Positions 11,165-23,430 of a stretch of 64,000 bases of DNA are shown here, piece after piece. Position 1 is the stretch's first letter, and every line of letters begins with the position of its first letter. A model generated the notes under the pieces. That model made no database searches and was not told where the DNA came from. It worked only from the letters and a program-made list of their open reading frames with translations. The position numbers and the translations under genes are program-made. Location of the stretch: NCBI GenBank assembly GCA_037957365.1, contig JARHVA010002426.1:514001-578000 (forward strand), in the 5' to 3' direction. The DNA comes from Torreya grandis (lineage: Eukaryota; Streptophyta; Pinopsida; Cupressales; Taxaceae).

Positions 11165-11440
11165 GAACTATGTTGAACCTTGAACCTTTGAACTTTTTGA
11201 AAGTTCATTAGTTCAACGGTTCGTTAGTTCATTCTATCTCTTTTGTTCCTTGGCTTCTTGGTTCAATCACTTTCCTGCTCCTTGGTTGAACCATCTATTG
11301 AACCGTCTAGTTGTTGTTTATCTCTTTGCTTGAAGTTGTCTTCATCACACTGGTTGAACCTTTGAACTTATGAACTCGTTGAACCTTTGAACCTTTTTTG
11401 GTTCAAGGTTCAATGGTTCAATCGATTCATTTTTTGAATC
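11165..11440. repeat. TTGAACC/GGTTCAA block 1 in LTR B/C
   Basis: TTGAACC-type units, partly as 'ttgaacctttgaac', lead into a foldback at about 11384-11420 whose right half reads GGTTCAAGGTTCAATGG. It is the same family of motif as at 378-845 and 3180-3530. Confidence 0.7.
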
Positions 11441-12059
11441 CCTTTTTGTCTAAGTCTTTGAGGGTTCTTTTATGCTTCTTTGTTCAACCTTTGAAGCATC
11501 CTAAAGGGAAGGTGTCCCTTCGGGTCCTTGGAAAAGGTCCTTTCTCTGATGTCAAGTTCCCCTCACAAGGGTACCTACCCTTTGGGATATTTTAGGCAGC
11601 CTTCGGGCTTCTATTTCCTCGGTAGGTTTTTCCTTTTTTTGACAGTCTTTTCTTTCGAACAAAAAGTCTAAAGGAATCCCTTCACTTTGTCTTTTTCCAC
11701 CAAGCTTTTCCTTCGGACAAAAAGTCTGAAGGATTTCCTTTAGACAATTTTTCCAAAGGAAAGCTTCTTTTCCTTAGCCGTTTGTTCCTTTCAATTTCTT
11801 CGGGCTTTCTTCCTGAGTGAATTCCTTCGGACAAAATGTCTGAAGGAATTTTGCCTTGGCCATTCTCCCACATAAAAACCTTTTCGAAGGAATTCTTTCA
11901 GCCTCCTTTGCTTAGTCATTTCCATCAAACAAAAATTCTAAAGGAACTATTCCTTTTGGGCCTTCTCTTACTGCTCTCTGCAAGGGCACTTGCCTCTAGT
12001 TCACCACCCTTCGCAAGGGCACTTATTCCTTTGTCTTTGGGGCAGCCCCTTGACCTACC

Positions 12060-12400
12060 AATTGAACTGACCTATTAAACCAACTTTGGTTCAACAGTTC
12101 AATGGTTCAATTAGTTCAATCTCTTTATTTGGCTAAGTCCTTTTGATTGCTTGAACCAACCACGCGTTGAACCTTTTGAACCTTAAACCCATTGAATTGT
12201 TGAACCAAAGTGGTTCAAAGTTTAATGGTTTAATGCATGGTTTTTCACTAAGTGTTTGAAGCCATTGAACCTTGAATCGGTTGAACTTGTTGAACCTTTG
12301 ACGGAGCACTTAACTTTTACTGATGATGTTGAACCTTTGAACCCATTGAACCCGTTGAACCAAAATGGTTCAAGGTTCAATGGTTCAATGGTTCAATCCT
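12060..12400. repeat. TTGAACC/GGTTCAA block 2 in LTR B/C
   Basis: The second block contains two inverted clusters (near 12085-12240 and 12330-12395). It aligns closely with 3180-3530 of the truncated LTR, so block order and spacing are conserved within the family. Confidence 0.7.
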
Positions 12401-12928
12401 TGCTTAGAAGCTTGCAGAGTTCATAGTTTTGAGGCCTTGAAGTCCATAGAAATTGAGCATATATAAATGAACCTGTAGAGTCTGTAGAAACTAAGTCCAT
12501 AGTTTTCTCTAAGTTTCCTCTAACCTTGAAAGAGACTGTAGAAACCTATCTACATAGTCCATAGATTCAAGCCTACAGAGTTCATAGATTTCTATAAGAG
12601 CTTTGAAAAATGAAGAACTTGAATGCTCAAAACAATTTTTAAAAATGGGAGAGAGGATTTTGGTTTATTGGACCAAAATAGTTCATAGGTTGTCCCAAAA
12701 ATGAGTGACATTTTTGGGGACAACAGCTGGCTCCAGTTGGGGAACTTCCTTCAGTTGAAAACTTGGAACATCTTAGGGGAGTAAAAACCAAAATCTCCAG
12801 TGCCTTGAAGTATGCCATTGGGCTATGGAGTCATGCTACCCAAAAATAAAGGCTCTAAAAAATGAAAACAAACAACACAAATCAAAAGCAAAGACTATAC
12901 AAATGTATAGGTGAACTTATCTGATACT

Positions 12929-13985
12929 TCAAGAATTGAAGTGCTTCAGATGCTGCCCATTGTGAGGCAGAGAAAAGAGCATGCTATCTTGATATTTCAA
13001 CATGAAGCTATTCTCACCATTGAGCTGATGGATAATAAATGGGCCTCTCCAAAAAGAATCAAACTTCCCATGCATCCCCTTTGATTCTCTCCTTTTGTCC
13101 CATAACAAGACTTGATCTCCAACCCAGAAATCACGGTTCTTTGCTTTCTGGTCAAAGAGCTTCTTCACCAAACTTTGGTGAATAGAAATTCAGTCCACCA
13201 ACATAGTTATCTACTCATCCAGCTCAGTCAAGCACATGATCCTCTTATCAAAAGGGCTTTCATATGTCTGATCTTCAATTGCCTTAGCCAATTTCAATGC
13301 TGGCAATTCCAAGGTGATTGGTATCTCAGCATTGATACCATAAAGAAGTTGGAAAGGAGACATACCAATTGCTCTCTTTGGTGTAATTCTATCTGCCCAT
13401 AGAGCATCAACCAATGCTTTATGCCATATCCTTTGGTTGCCATCCACCAGCTTCTTGATGATAGTAACCAGGTTCTTATTACTTGATTTAGCTTGTCCAT
13501 TCCCTTGTGGAACGTAATCAGAAGAGTGGGAGAGTGTAATCCCATAGTAAAAATAGAATTGAGTGATCTCTTGGGAAGTGAAACAAGCTGCATTATCAGT
13601 GATAATCTTGGTTGGGACTCCAAACCTGGAAATGATGTTCTCTTTGAGGAAATTGCACACTACTTCTGAAGTAGAATGTTTGGTTGGAATAGCTTCCACC
13701 CACTTGGTGAAGTAGTCTATTGTTGTAAGGACATAATCATGTCCTACACTTGAAGATAGATTTACAGCACTAATGAAATCAATTCCCCATTGTTGGAATG
13801 GCTCTTCTATGACCACTAGCTTGAGAGCTAGGGCAGTTATCTTGAGTCTCCCGACAAACTACTAGCATGGTTCACATTTCCTTACCCACTTGTATGCATC
13901 TTGAAAGAGAGTTGTCTAGTAATACCTGGCTCACAGGATCTTATGGGCAGTCATAGGAGCAGAAAAATATCCTCTATAGGCTAGA
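12929..13985 (-). pseudogene. Integrase of gypsy copy C
   Basis: The core is in a 201-codon uninterrupted frame (13211-13816): WGIDFISAVNLSSSVGHDY, TTIDYFTKWVEAIP with the first Asp, IITDNAACFTS with the second, then NGQAKSSNKN, where Lys replaces the catalytic Glu kept in copies B and D. The C-terminal GPF module is open from 13171 to 12929 (WRGPFIIHQLNGENS). The zinc-binding region upstream is damaged: RGHF reads RGYF and the CELCQQF counterpart carries stops. The long open frame might suggest function, but the active-site change argues against it. Confidence 0.85.
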
Positions 13986-14507
13986 TTTTGGAAGGATTTC
14001 AAAAGTTGGCTTTGCTGCTCCTTGTCCACACAGTGAAGGAACACTCCATCAAGGCTCTTCTTATATAAGTTGTTGTTCCAAAAGAGGAAATTGGCAGCTT
14101 CCAACTTGATAGTCCTCCTTTCTTTATAAGATAGGTGAGCAGGACACTCACAATAAGTAAATAAATGAGCAATACCTGAATACTACTCATTCATGGTGGA
14201 GACAAAGAGGACTATTGGCATGTCTTCTTCTTCTAGTTCTTTATTCTCTATTCCTTCTAGCTTGTTGTCAGTAATCAATTGGCAAAGGCCTTTTTCACAC
14301 ACTAGCTTCATTGGTTTGATGATTAGATCAAACTCCTAGATTTTTACAATCCAATTGCCTCTTTTCACCCCAAACTCCTGCTAAGTTAGTATGGATTTAA
14401 TCATGGTATAAGGAACCAAGGCAGTAGTGTGTGAATTCAAGTGTAGAAGTGGAAATGCTTTACTACCTTCACCACTACATAAGCATGCTTCTCCATGTTT
14501 GAGTACT

Positions 14508-15842
14508 TCAGCTCATGTTGAGTGGATAGCTCATGAAGGAAATAGGAGATTCCACACCTTCTTGGTTCTGTTGAACCAAAATTGTTGAAAGCATGTGTTT
14601 AGAATCATAACTGTACATGGTGAAATCTTTGTTATAATTTGGACAAACCAAAATTGGGGCATGGGCAATGGTAGTCTTGATATCTGTAAATGCTGACTTG
14701 CCTTCTTCAGTCCAGCCAAAGGTGGCCTTTCCCTTCATCATGTTTACAATATGTCTAGTCTTCTCAACAAACTTGGGGATGAACCTCCATAATAAATTCA
14801 CCTTTCCAAAGAAAGAGTGAACAACAGTCTTACTTGTGGGTAAGGTAAGCTCTTGGATAGACTTGAATTTGTCTGAGTCAATCTTTATGCCTCCTTTGGA
14901 CATAATGTGTCTGAGAAGTTTCTCCTCTGTCACTCCAAAAATTGACTTCTTGGGGTTTAAGGAGATGCCATTCTGGTGGTAGCATTCCAGCACTTGTTGT
15001 AAGTGGTACACATGATCTGGGTGATGCTTAGAAAAGAAAGTCAAGTCATCAAGATAAACTATGATGAACTTACCCATCTCATCCTTGAAGGCAAGGTCCA
15101 TTGCTCTTTGAAAGGTGGTGCCATCATTTATCAAACCAAAAGGCATCCTTCTGTAGGCAAATGTGCCTCAAGGTGTGGTGAAGGTAGTCTTGTGCTAGTC
15201 TGCCTCACCAACTTCAACTTGATTATATCCCAAGAAGCCATCTAGCATTGATAACATCTCTAAACTAGTCATTGTCTGAAGTACTTGATCCATGATTGGC
15301 AAAGGATAGTTATCCTTCAAGGATGACTGATTCAAATTTCTAAAATCCACACAAAGGTGAATTTTTCCATTCTTCTTCCTTACAGGCACTATATTTGCAA
15401 TCCATGTGGAATGATGGATTGGGAAGATTATCCTAGCATTTAGAATTTTTTGTATCTCAGACAAAATGGTACTTGATATTTTTGGATTGTACTACCTGGA
15501 CTTTTGCTTGCAAAGAATCGAGTCAGCCTTGAGAGAAATGTCATGGCAGATTTCATCAGGCCTGAGTGACTTTAGGTCATCATAGGAGTATGCTAAGATG
15601 TCCATGTACTGGCTGAGCAAAGTAGTGAACTTGAACCTCTCCTCAGGAGTAAAACATTTCCCAATGTTCATCATTTTGGGATCTTCCTTGGTACCCAGAT
15701 TTACTTGATCAAACTCTTGGAAGGAGATTGAATCTGTTTGTTTCTGTTTGATAGATCTATCATGTTTGTCAAATAGTTTCTCAAGGGAAACCAGGCCTTT
15801 AGGAATTTTATTCCTTTTCAACTGTAGGAACTCTTCATTCAT
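14508..15842 (-). pseudogene. RT and RNase H of gypsy copy C
   Basis: From 15842 the linker reads IPKGLVSLEKLFDKHD, followed by RT motifs RIIFPIHHSTWIANIVPV, LCVDFRNLNQSS, SMLDGFLGYNQVEV, MPFGLIN, IVYLDDLTFFSKH (catalytic YLDD kept) and SLNPKKSIFGVTEEKLL, then the RNase H part (FGWTEEGKSAF, ILVCPNYNKDFTMY). Only about four stops interrupt it, including one at a Gln (15195) and one at a Trp codon before GTFAYRR. It is better preserved than copy B here and provides the reference for B's frameshift near 6267. Confidence 0.85.
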
Positions 15843-15885
15843 GCTTGAACTTTATTCAAGAGCTGGTTCACACTTTTGAGGTTCA

Positions 15886-15911
15886 CTGACTGACAAAATA
15901 TTCACCCAACA
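15886..15911 (+). repeat. 26-bp LTR end in plus orientation
   Basis: The segment ends ACAAAATATTCACCCAACA, the exact outer 3' end of the LTR family read in plus orientation. It is fused directly to the minus-strand internal sequence of copy C. The flanking sequence begins at 15912. Confidence 0.8.
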
Positions 15912-16668
15912 CACCCCATGGTGAATGAATGAAAGAAAGATCAGTTTGTTTTTGCTTTGTCTACTTCACCTAGCCCTCTTCACTAACTTGAACTAATAGA
16001 TTCATCTTGGATAAGCATATTATTATTATATTTATTTTGATAGTGATAGGCATTTCATACCTTCATTCAAAAAAGTCAAAAAAAATTATTTTTGGTTGTT
16101 GATTTCCTATCTCCACAACAATGAAATTTAAAAAACATTCAAATTAATTATAAATGGGCATTCTCTCTAGTACTGTTACTAAAATGGAAAACACCCAGCT
16201 ACTACAGATTGTAAGTAAACTAGATAACAAGACTAAACCAGCCAAAAAGTATGTGAAAAAATAGGATATTAAAACATATAACCAATAAATGTGATAGATG
16301 AACCAAGAAGAAAATGAGGACATCACAATAATGTGGATAGATAAAAAATCTAAGAAAACAACTGACCCAATATAGGTAGAAGAATGTTAGAACACAACTA
16401 GTCCAAGACATACCCTAATTTCAATTGCTTCTAGGGAAACATCGATGTCTGATCCTTGGAGAGATTTCAAGGAAGCTTCAAAATTTTCATTACCAATCTT
16501 GGCATGTATTAAAATTTCATATCAACATGGATAATAAAAAAAACTTTTTTCCCAGTATGGACTACAATTAAGTGTACAATATACATAAAAAATAATGATT
16601 AAAACATCTAACAAACATACAATGCATTTCCTAAAATGTCACCAACCATCTTGGATATTTTGGGATGA
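15912..16668. other. Unassigned AT-rich flank
   Basis: Low-complexity AT-rich sequence between the gypsy cluster and the 397-bp array. Only short frames in alternative reading directions are present, with no family motif. I see no gene, RNA or repeat unit in it. Confidence 0.5.
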
Positions 16669-18786
16669 ATAACATAAGAACCAGATGAGAACAAGGAACT
16701 ACTGCACAACCACATCACAATGGGAGGAATGAATATTCATCAAGACTATCTAATCAATTCCATGAAGATAAATTATTGGATAAATGCAAGGTTCATATAT
16801 TTATTGAAACTTGAGACCAACATGCCTTTGCAAAAGAGATGGTGGCCCAGCTAATAATATTTGGAATTGTAGCCACTATCAAAGAATGCATACATAAGCA
16901 GATATTTCTTTCATCACCGAATCACATTTAAAATGAATGACAATAATCATCTATCAAAGGAAGACATGAATAAACATTATTGTACCCAAATTTGTAAGAA
17001 GAAACATTATTTACAAAATAATAAGTACCTACAAGTGGCTTGCAACAATCTCCCTTGTAAATAATAACACAAGAACCAGAAGAGAATAAGGAACTACTCC
17101 TGCACAACCAAATCACAATGCGAGGAATGAATATTCATCAAGACTATCTAATTAATTTCATGAAGATAGATTATTAGATAAATGCAAGGTTCTTATATTG
17201 ATTAAAACTTGAGACCAACATGCCTTTTCAAAAGATATGGTGACCCAACAAATAATATTTGGAATTGCAACCACTATCAAAGCTTGCATACATAAACAGA
17301 AATTTCCTTCATCACTGAATCACATCTAAAATAAATGACAATAATCATCTATAAAAATAAGACATAAAGAAACATTATTGTATCCAAATTTAAAATAATC
17401 AACATATTTTATAAAATAATACATACCTACAAGTGGCTTGCAACTCGCTTATAAATTATAACACAAGAACCGGAAGAGAACAAGGAACTAATCATGCACA
17501 ACCACATCATAATAGGGGGAATGAATATTCATAAAGACTATCTAATCAATTCCATGAAGATAGATTATTGGATAAATGTAAGGTTCATATATTTATTGAA
17601 ACTTGATACCAACATTCCTTTACAAAAGAGATGGTGTCCTTACCAATAATATTTGGAATTGTAGCCACTATCAAAACATGCATACATAAGCAGATATTTC
17701 CTTCATCATCAAATCATATATAATATAAATGATAATAATTATATATCAAAAGAAGACATGAAGAAACATTATTGTATCCAAATTTAAAAGAAGCAACATA
17801 TTTTTTGAAAAAATAAGTACATGTAAGTGGCTTGCAATAATCTCCCTTGTAAATATTAACACAAGAACTAGAAGAGAAAAAGGAACTACTCTTGCACAAC
17901 CACATCACAATGGAGTAATGAATATTCATCAAGACTATCTAATCAATTTCATGAAGATAGATTATTGGATAAATGCAAGGTTCTTATATTGATTGAAACT
18001 TGAGACCAACATACCTTTACAAAAGATAAGGTGGCCCAACCAGTAATATTTGGAATTGTATCTACTATCAAATCCTGCATACATGCGCAGATATGTCTTT
18101 CATCATCGAATCACATCTAAAATAAATGACAATAATCATCTATCAAAATAAGATATGAATAAATATTAATGTATCCAAATGTGAAAAAAGCAACATATTT
18201 TATAAAAGAATAAGTACCTATAAGTGGCTTGCAATAATCTCCCTTGTAAAGAATAACACGAGAACTAGAAGTGAACAAGGAATTACTCCTGCGCAACCAC
18301 ATCACAATGGGAGGAATGAATATTCATCAAAACTATCTAATCAATTCCATGAAGATAGATTATTAGATAAATGCAAGGTTCCTATATTGATTGAAACTTG
18401 AGACCAACATGCCTTTGTAAAAGAGATGGTGGCCCAGCCAATAATATTTGGAATTGTAACCACTATCAAAGCCTGCATACATAAGTGGATATTTCCTTCA
18501 TCACCAAATCATATCTAAAACAAATGATATTAATCATCTATAAAAATAAGACATGAAGAAACATTTTGTATCTAAATTTGAAAGAAGCAACATATTTTAC
18601 AAGATAAAAAGTACCTTCAAGTGGCTTGCAACAATATTCCTTGTAAATAATAACACAAAAACCAAAAGAGAACAAGGAACTACTCCTGCAAAACCACATC
18701 ACAATGGGAGGAATGAATAATCATCAAGAATATCTAATCAATTCCATGAAGATAGATTATTGGATAAATACAAGGTTCTTATATTG
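16669..18786 (+). repeat. 397-bp tandem array, about 5.3 copies
   Basis: The landmark GAATATTCAT (or its variant) recurs at 16731, 17129, 17523, 17920, 18318 and 18715, that is every 394-398 bases. Each unit carries the blocks 'aacaaggaactactcctgc', 'ctatctaatcaattcc', 'gcaaggttcttatattga', 'aatatttggaattgta' and 'gtggcttgcaa'. By eye the units are roughly 85-92% alike. The array starts inside a unit at about 16669 and breaks off at 18786. It has no coding capacity beyond short chance frames that recur once per unit. Confidence 0.95.
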
Positions 18787-19209
18787 GCCATGAAATTCAA
18801 TAAGGGTCGAATAAGGATTTTCAAACCCTTGTCACTTTTTGAATACTCAGGAAAAGAGCCTGCACTCTCACTAAGCCAGCTAGAAATTTTGGAGTTAGCT
18901 ACACTTATAAGGAGGGGTGCACACCTCAGTGGCATGTTAGGGTAGAGAGGAAGGAGAATAGGGGAGACATGGAGGAGTGGGAGAAGAAGGTACTACATAA
19001 GGATTTTTCCCTATGCATAGGCATGACATTTTATCCCTTTAAGCTTTGAGCCATAAAATAACCAGGCCCTATTTAGTTGCCCTCCTTCAATTAATATTGC
19101 TACAATAGTTGAATCCGATCTAGTTTTGTTTGTGTATTTACTTTGATTGACCTGGATTACTAATTGATTGATATATATCTATCTATATATCTTTATATTT
19201 TTTTATGAG

Positions 19210-19740
19210 CATGTGTAAACAAATGCATAACAACTGGTCTTATTTTTAAAAATCTATTTCGATGCATGCACAACTAGTTTTATTCTAATGCACATACAGT
19301 TGGTTTTAATTGAAAAAAGCATAGATCTCTGGTAGATTTCAATACATGTACTACTAGTTCAATTTTATTACATATATATTTGGTTTTATTTTTGAAAAGC
19401 ATAGATATATGATCTATTTCATATGCATGAAAAGTGGGCTTTATTTTAAATACATGTACAACTAGTTTTATATTTGAAGAGTATAGACCTCTGGTTCTAT
19501 TTTAAATACATAACGTGGTTCTATTTTTGAAGAGCATAGATCTTGGTTTTATTCCAATTTATTTTAGTTTTAAAAATAATGGATCTTTAATACATTTCAA
19601 TACATGTACATCTAGTTTTATTTTAATACATTTATCACTGATTTTATTTTTTAAGAACATAGACCTCTGGTTTTATTTTAAATAGATAACAAGAGGTTAT
19701 ATTTTGTAAGAGCATAGATATCAGTTTTAATCTCTGATAA
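19210..19740 (+). repeat. Degenerate repeat field with 'agcatagacctctggtttta' units
   Basis: Phrases of the type 'acatgtacaactagtttta', 'agcatagacctctgg' and 'ttttattttaaatacat' recur at irregular 60-150 base intervals (for example 19317, 19397, 19479, 19541, 19655, 19711). It looks like an old, much-mutated tandem repeat. No coding sequence is seen. Confidence 0.6.
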
Positions 19741-19741
19741 T

Positions 19742-19790
19742 CTATATAGGAACCTTGCATTTATCCAATAAGCTATCTTCATAGAATTTA
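19742..19790 (-). repeat. Inverted partial copy of the 397-bp unit
   Basis: The stretch reading 'aggaaccttgcatttatcc' and 'ctatcttcatagaattt' is the reverse complement of 18740-18786, the last piece of the 397-bp array, with a few mismatches over about 47 bases. The two arms enclose about 955 bases that include the degenerate repeat field. Confidence 0.75.
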
Positions 19791-19792
19791 TA

Positions 19793-20442
19793 AATAAGGC
19801 AAAAAATCTCTGATAAACTGACCTACAAATGAAATGGTGGCAGGATATTGGAGCAAAAAATCATCTACTCAATCTACTTCAATTCATCCAATCTAGTTTG
19901 GGAATCATTAGGTTGTGAAGATCTGTGTGTGTGTGTTTAATAATATTATATATTGTAAAGATAAGTAAACTTTTGATAGTAAAGCCAATGCTATCAAAGT
20001 AACTAAAATATAGGATTAAATATTAAGAACATCATGACTACATAGTGTCATAAGACTAAATTAGTTACAAAGTGCATAGATAAAATAAGTCAACATTCTA
20101 ACTGAAGGCATATTCTCCTAATTAAGTATAGATAGTATTGACTACCCACTCAATATAATATTTCACATGGTCATCAACATGTTTGAGAAAATAGAGATAA
20201 TGGAAGACTATCAAGTTGAAAAGACATGTCCATTTCCTTGATGAACATCTGCATCAAATGAATCAACATCTCATCATATATTTGATTAAAAATAAAAATA
20301 AATAAAATACACTAGCACTTCAAAGCATACAAAATAAGCTTTGAATTTTTGCACAAATAAAAGAATTGTATAGATGATCTTACCTTAACAACATCGTTTG
20401 GCTTGTTTGTAGAAATATTGTCTATAATACTTCCATCAAAAA
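19793..20442. other. Unassigned AT-rich stretch
   Basis: Holds a short TG run near 19925-19938 and otherwise AT-rich sequence with no recognised coding or repeat content. Confidence 0.4.
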
Positions 20443-22975
20443 CTATATTATGAGATCCCAAGAACCCATTTCATCATATGTAGTGGTATATTGAGTATTG
20501 TCAAAATACATATCCTCTATGTTTTCATTGATTTCTTCATCCTCTGAGTCATTTTCTAGTCCCAATACTCTTAAGGAACCAACCATATTATTTTCCCTTC
20601 TTTTGGTACATTCAAATGACCAAAGTGAAAATGATCTATCATATGGAAAGTTTTTAACATCATATTTCATTGTATGCAAATGAACACAACAAATAATATT
20701 ATTATATACTTTATTTCTTATTTTGGACTTTAGATATGAAACTATACTAAAAATTCTTTCATCCTCTATGGAACCTAAAATCATTTTTTGACATAAATCA
20801 CATAATTTAAAATATTTAGACATATGGTGCTTCAAGGTTTCACTTCTCTCTAGTTTATCCCATAATCATGTAATAGAACCATTTGACAATGGATCATCTA
20901 ATTGGGTATATTGTTCCCACATAGTGTTAAAAAAAGCAACTTGCTTATTTACACAAATTTTCCCCATCAATATTATGATCTTCAATGTTACTTCCATGAC
21001 AATAATGATCAATCAAAATCTACACCTTCCTTCAAAATTATGAAAAAAATTACCTCTTTTCCAATATTTGGGTTCCAAAACTGAGGATAAATGATAGCCA
21101 TTGTTTCTAAAAGCTCATCTCTTGGAAATATTTATTTTTTAAAGTTAATGTCCTTGAAATAATAGTAAGAGTTTCCTCCATAGATTTAATAACATCGTGA
21201 AAGTCTTCTTCACAAATTTTCTTATGATTTATAGTGACACCATGTTTATGAAGAATATAGAAAAGAACCATATTTTCATGAATTGAAACACAACCCTTTC
21301 TTTCATCAAGATTCAAAAAATCTCTTGGGTTTGTAAGATCATTAACTTATTTCCACTTTGCAAAGTCAATATTATCAAAAGCTTATGTTTTAGGTACATA
21401 CATATTTTCTAAAATAAGACATGGTAGCCATTTTCCTTGCCTTTGTATACTCTGCAAATATAAAGTCTGCTTTTGCACAATATTTACCAATGCATGCATT
21501 TGATATAGCATTAGAATGATGCCACATAAATTTAATAATGTTTCAACATTAGTTAATTGATGTAAAACTAATTGGGCTTTATTTGTAGTGAAATAATGTT
21601 CAACCATGAAGCCAACCAAAGAAACATATTCATCATACACATGTTTAACAGGGTCATACAATGAAATCCATCATGTTTCATTACTTTTTTAAATCTTCTT
21701 TCCACTTGTTAAACCATATAAAAAATTATTGAATTCCATGACCCTCTTTAAACTTCTACAAAAGTATCCATATAGATCCTCCACAAGAGTTTCTACCTTA
21801 TTAACAAGTCTTTGCTTGTTAAGAATTTTATATGCCAAATTTGTTTTATGTGCCATACAATGAATACCAATCATGTATGATGTAATATTTGTTTGTAGTT
21901 GAATAGAAATTCCATTGTGATTTCCTTGCACGATGGATGCCCCATCTGCTCCAAGACACACCAAATTTTTAGAAATACTCAATGTGTCTAACCCACCTAC
22001 CTCACAAAGAGTATTCATCACAAGATGAAATAAATTATCTATTGTACAACTCTTCATCTTACATATAGATAAAAAAAAAATATGCATTTCTTACATGATT
22101 TTTTATTGTATAAACATTCAACAAACCCATGGACTTGTATCAATTATTGTGACCTCATCCAATGACAAGGAAAAGAATGTGAAAATTTTTAGGTTTTCTT
22201 CCAAATCTTCCTTGATAACTTCAACCATATGTTTTGCAAATGTCTAACCACTATTTATAGACTAATGTGATGAAGGTAAGTTGGGAACTGAAAGGAAGTG
22301 AAACAAATCTTTGTAATGGACAAAATATGACATTGGTCTACCAAATTTTAAAAAGTGCAATATGGTACAAATTTGTACTATTTTTAACTATAAGATTTTT
22401 GAGAATTTATCTTTGAATAAGTTGCTAAGTGTCCCCTTCATTTATTTTTTATAGTCACTATTCATCTCTTTCTCATATAATTCTTTATTTTCATTGTGCT
22501 TACATTCTTTAATTATCTTCCATCTTGACTTTCGTTCAACTTTCCCATCAATTTCTTCATTATAATAGACCATTTCATAATGTTTCTCAATAGTATCCTT
22601 CTTTAATTATAGTTTAACATCTTTCCCATAATGCAAACTATAAATTATACATTTTACTTCTCTCACATCCCCATTTTCAGAAGTTATAGGCTCAATAAAT
22701 GGAAAAGTACAAGTCCACTCTAACTAAAATGACTGACCAAAATCCTAGTGCCCTCATTTGCATTTTCTTGCCTTGCTAAATTCATCTGATTCTTTAGTCA
22801 AATCCACTATCACTTCAGTAGCTTTATCATTTGTTGTTACTCATGGACCATCAAATTTGTCGACATCATGTTCATCTTGGATTCCTTTTCCATGAAAAGA
22901 ATTTTGCATGTTACCATAATATGAAAATAGGTTTTTCTTTGAAGATGATATATTCCCTTTACCCTTGTCTTCCAT
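20443..22975 (-). pseudogene. hAT-type transposase (KIAA1586/ZNF862-like) relic
   Basis: The reading starts at MEDKGKG (22975), with an N-terminal zinc-finger-like stretch (WTCTFPFIEPI, then KCIIYSLHYGKD, 22620-22710). It continues through IDTSP near 22140, KNLVCLGADGASIVQGNHNG and IGIHCMAHKTNLAYKIL (21840-21970), and ends with the hAT dimerisation region ILGSIEDERIFSIVSYLKSK and FPYDRSFSLWSFE (20640-20790). This order is that of hAT-derived transposases with a DUF4371-like middle. Pieces of 132, 92, 69 and 130 codons remain open, separated by stops and frame changes. I see no terminal inverted repeats. Whether it was a transposon or a domesticated relative cannot be told. Confidence 0.75.
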
Positions 22976-23430
22976 TGAAAATATTTACCTATAAATAAGT
23001 ATGAAATATATAATAAATCTAATGAAAAATAAAACATTAAAAAATAATAAATTTCTAGTATATATAAATCTACAAATTATGAAGTCCACTCTAATTGAAA
23101 TGACTGACCAAAATACCAGTGCCCTCATTTGCATTTTCTTACCTTGTTTAATTCATTTGATTCTTTAGTCAAATCCACTATCACTTTAGTAGCTTTATCA
23201 TTTATTGTTACTTAGGGACCATCAAATTTGTCGACATCATGTTCAACTTCGATTCCTTTTCCATGAAAAGAATTTTGCATGTTACCATAATACTAAAATA
23301 GGTTTTTCTTTGAAGATGCTATCTTCCCTTTACCCTTATCTTCCATTGAAAATATTTACCTACAAATAAGTATAAAATATATAATAAATCTAATGAAAAA
23401 TAAATTTTAAGTATTTGGATATAACTCTAC
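22711..23430 (-). repeat. 371-bp tandem duplication at the hAT 5' end
   Basis: The stretch 22711-23081 is repeated at 23082-23430. Landmarks 'aagtccactc' (22711 and 23082) and 'tccattgaaa' (22971 and 23342) are each exactly 371 bases apart. The unit contains the N-terminal coding part of the hAT gene, so a second ATG (23346) and about 85 codons of the same reading follow upstream of the first. The copies differ by roughly 6-8% by eye. Confidence 0.9.

Larger units (their letters stand above)
9893..12722 (-). repeat. Complete minus-strand LTR shared by copies B and C (2.83 kb)
   Basis: On the plus strand it starts with TATTGGGTGAATATTTTG next to the primer-binding site of copy B, and ends with GACATTTTTGGGGACA next to the pre-LTR block of copy C. 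It is thus the 5' LTR of B and at the same time the 3' LTR of C. The R/U5 part (9893-10650) and distal U3 (11165-12722) match LTR A. The middle, about 10655-11160, has no counterpart in LTR A. Apart from a weak CTATACATTG near 10695-10704 I see no clear TATA box. Confidence 0.8.
12723..15885 (-). mobile_element. Ty3/gypsy copy C, truncated internal region
   Basis: The region is collinear with 3909-7065 of copy B and very similar to it throughout. It holds the pre-LTR block, integrase, RNase H and RT, then stops in the RT upstream linker at 'gaggttcact'. Gag, protease and the archaeal-type RNase H are missing. At 15886 the sequence switches to the last 26 bases of an LTR in the opposite orientation. 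Confidence 0.85.
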
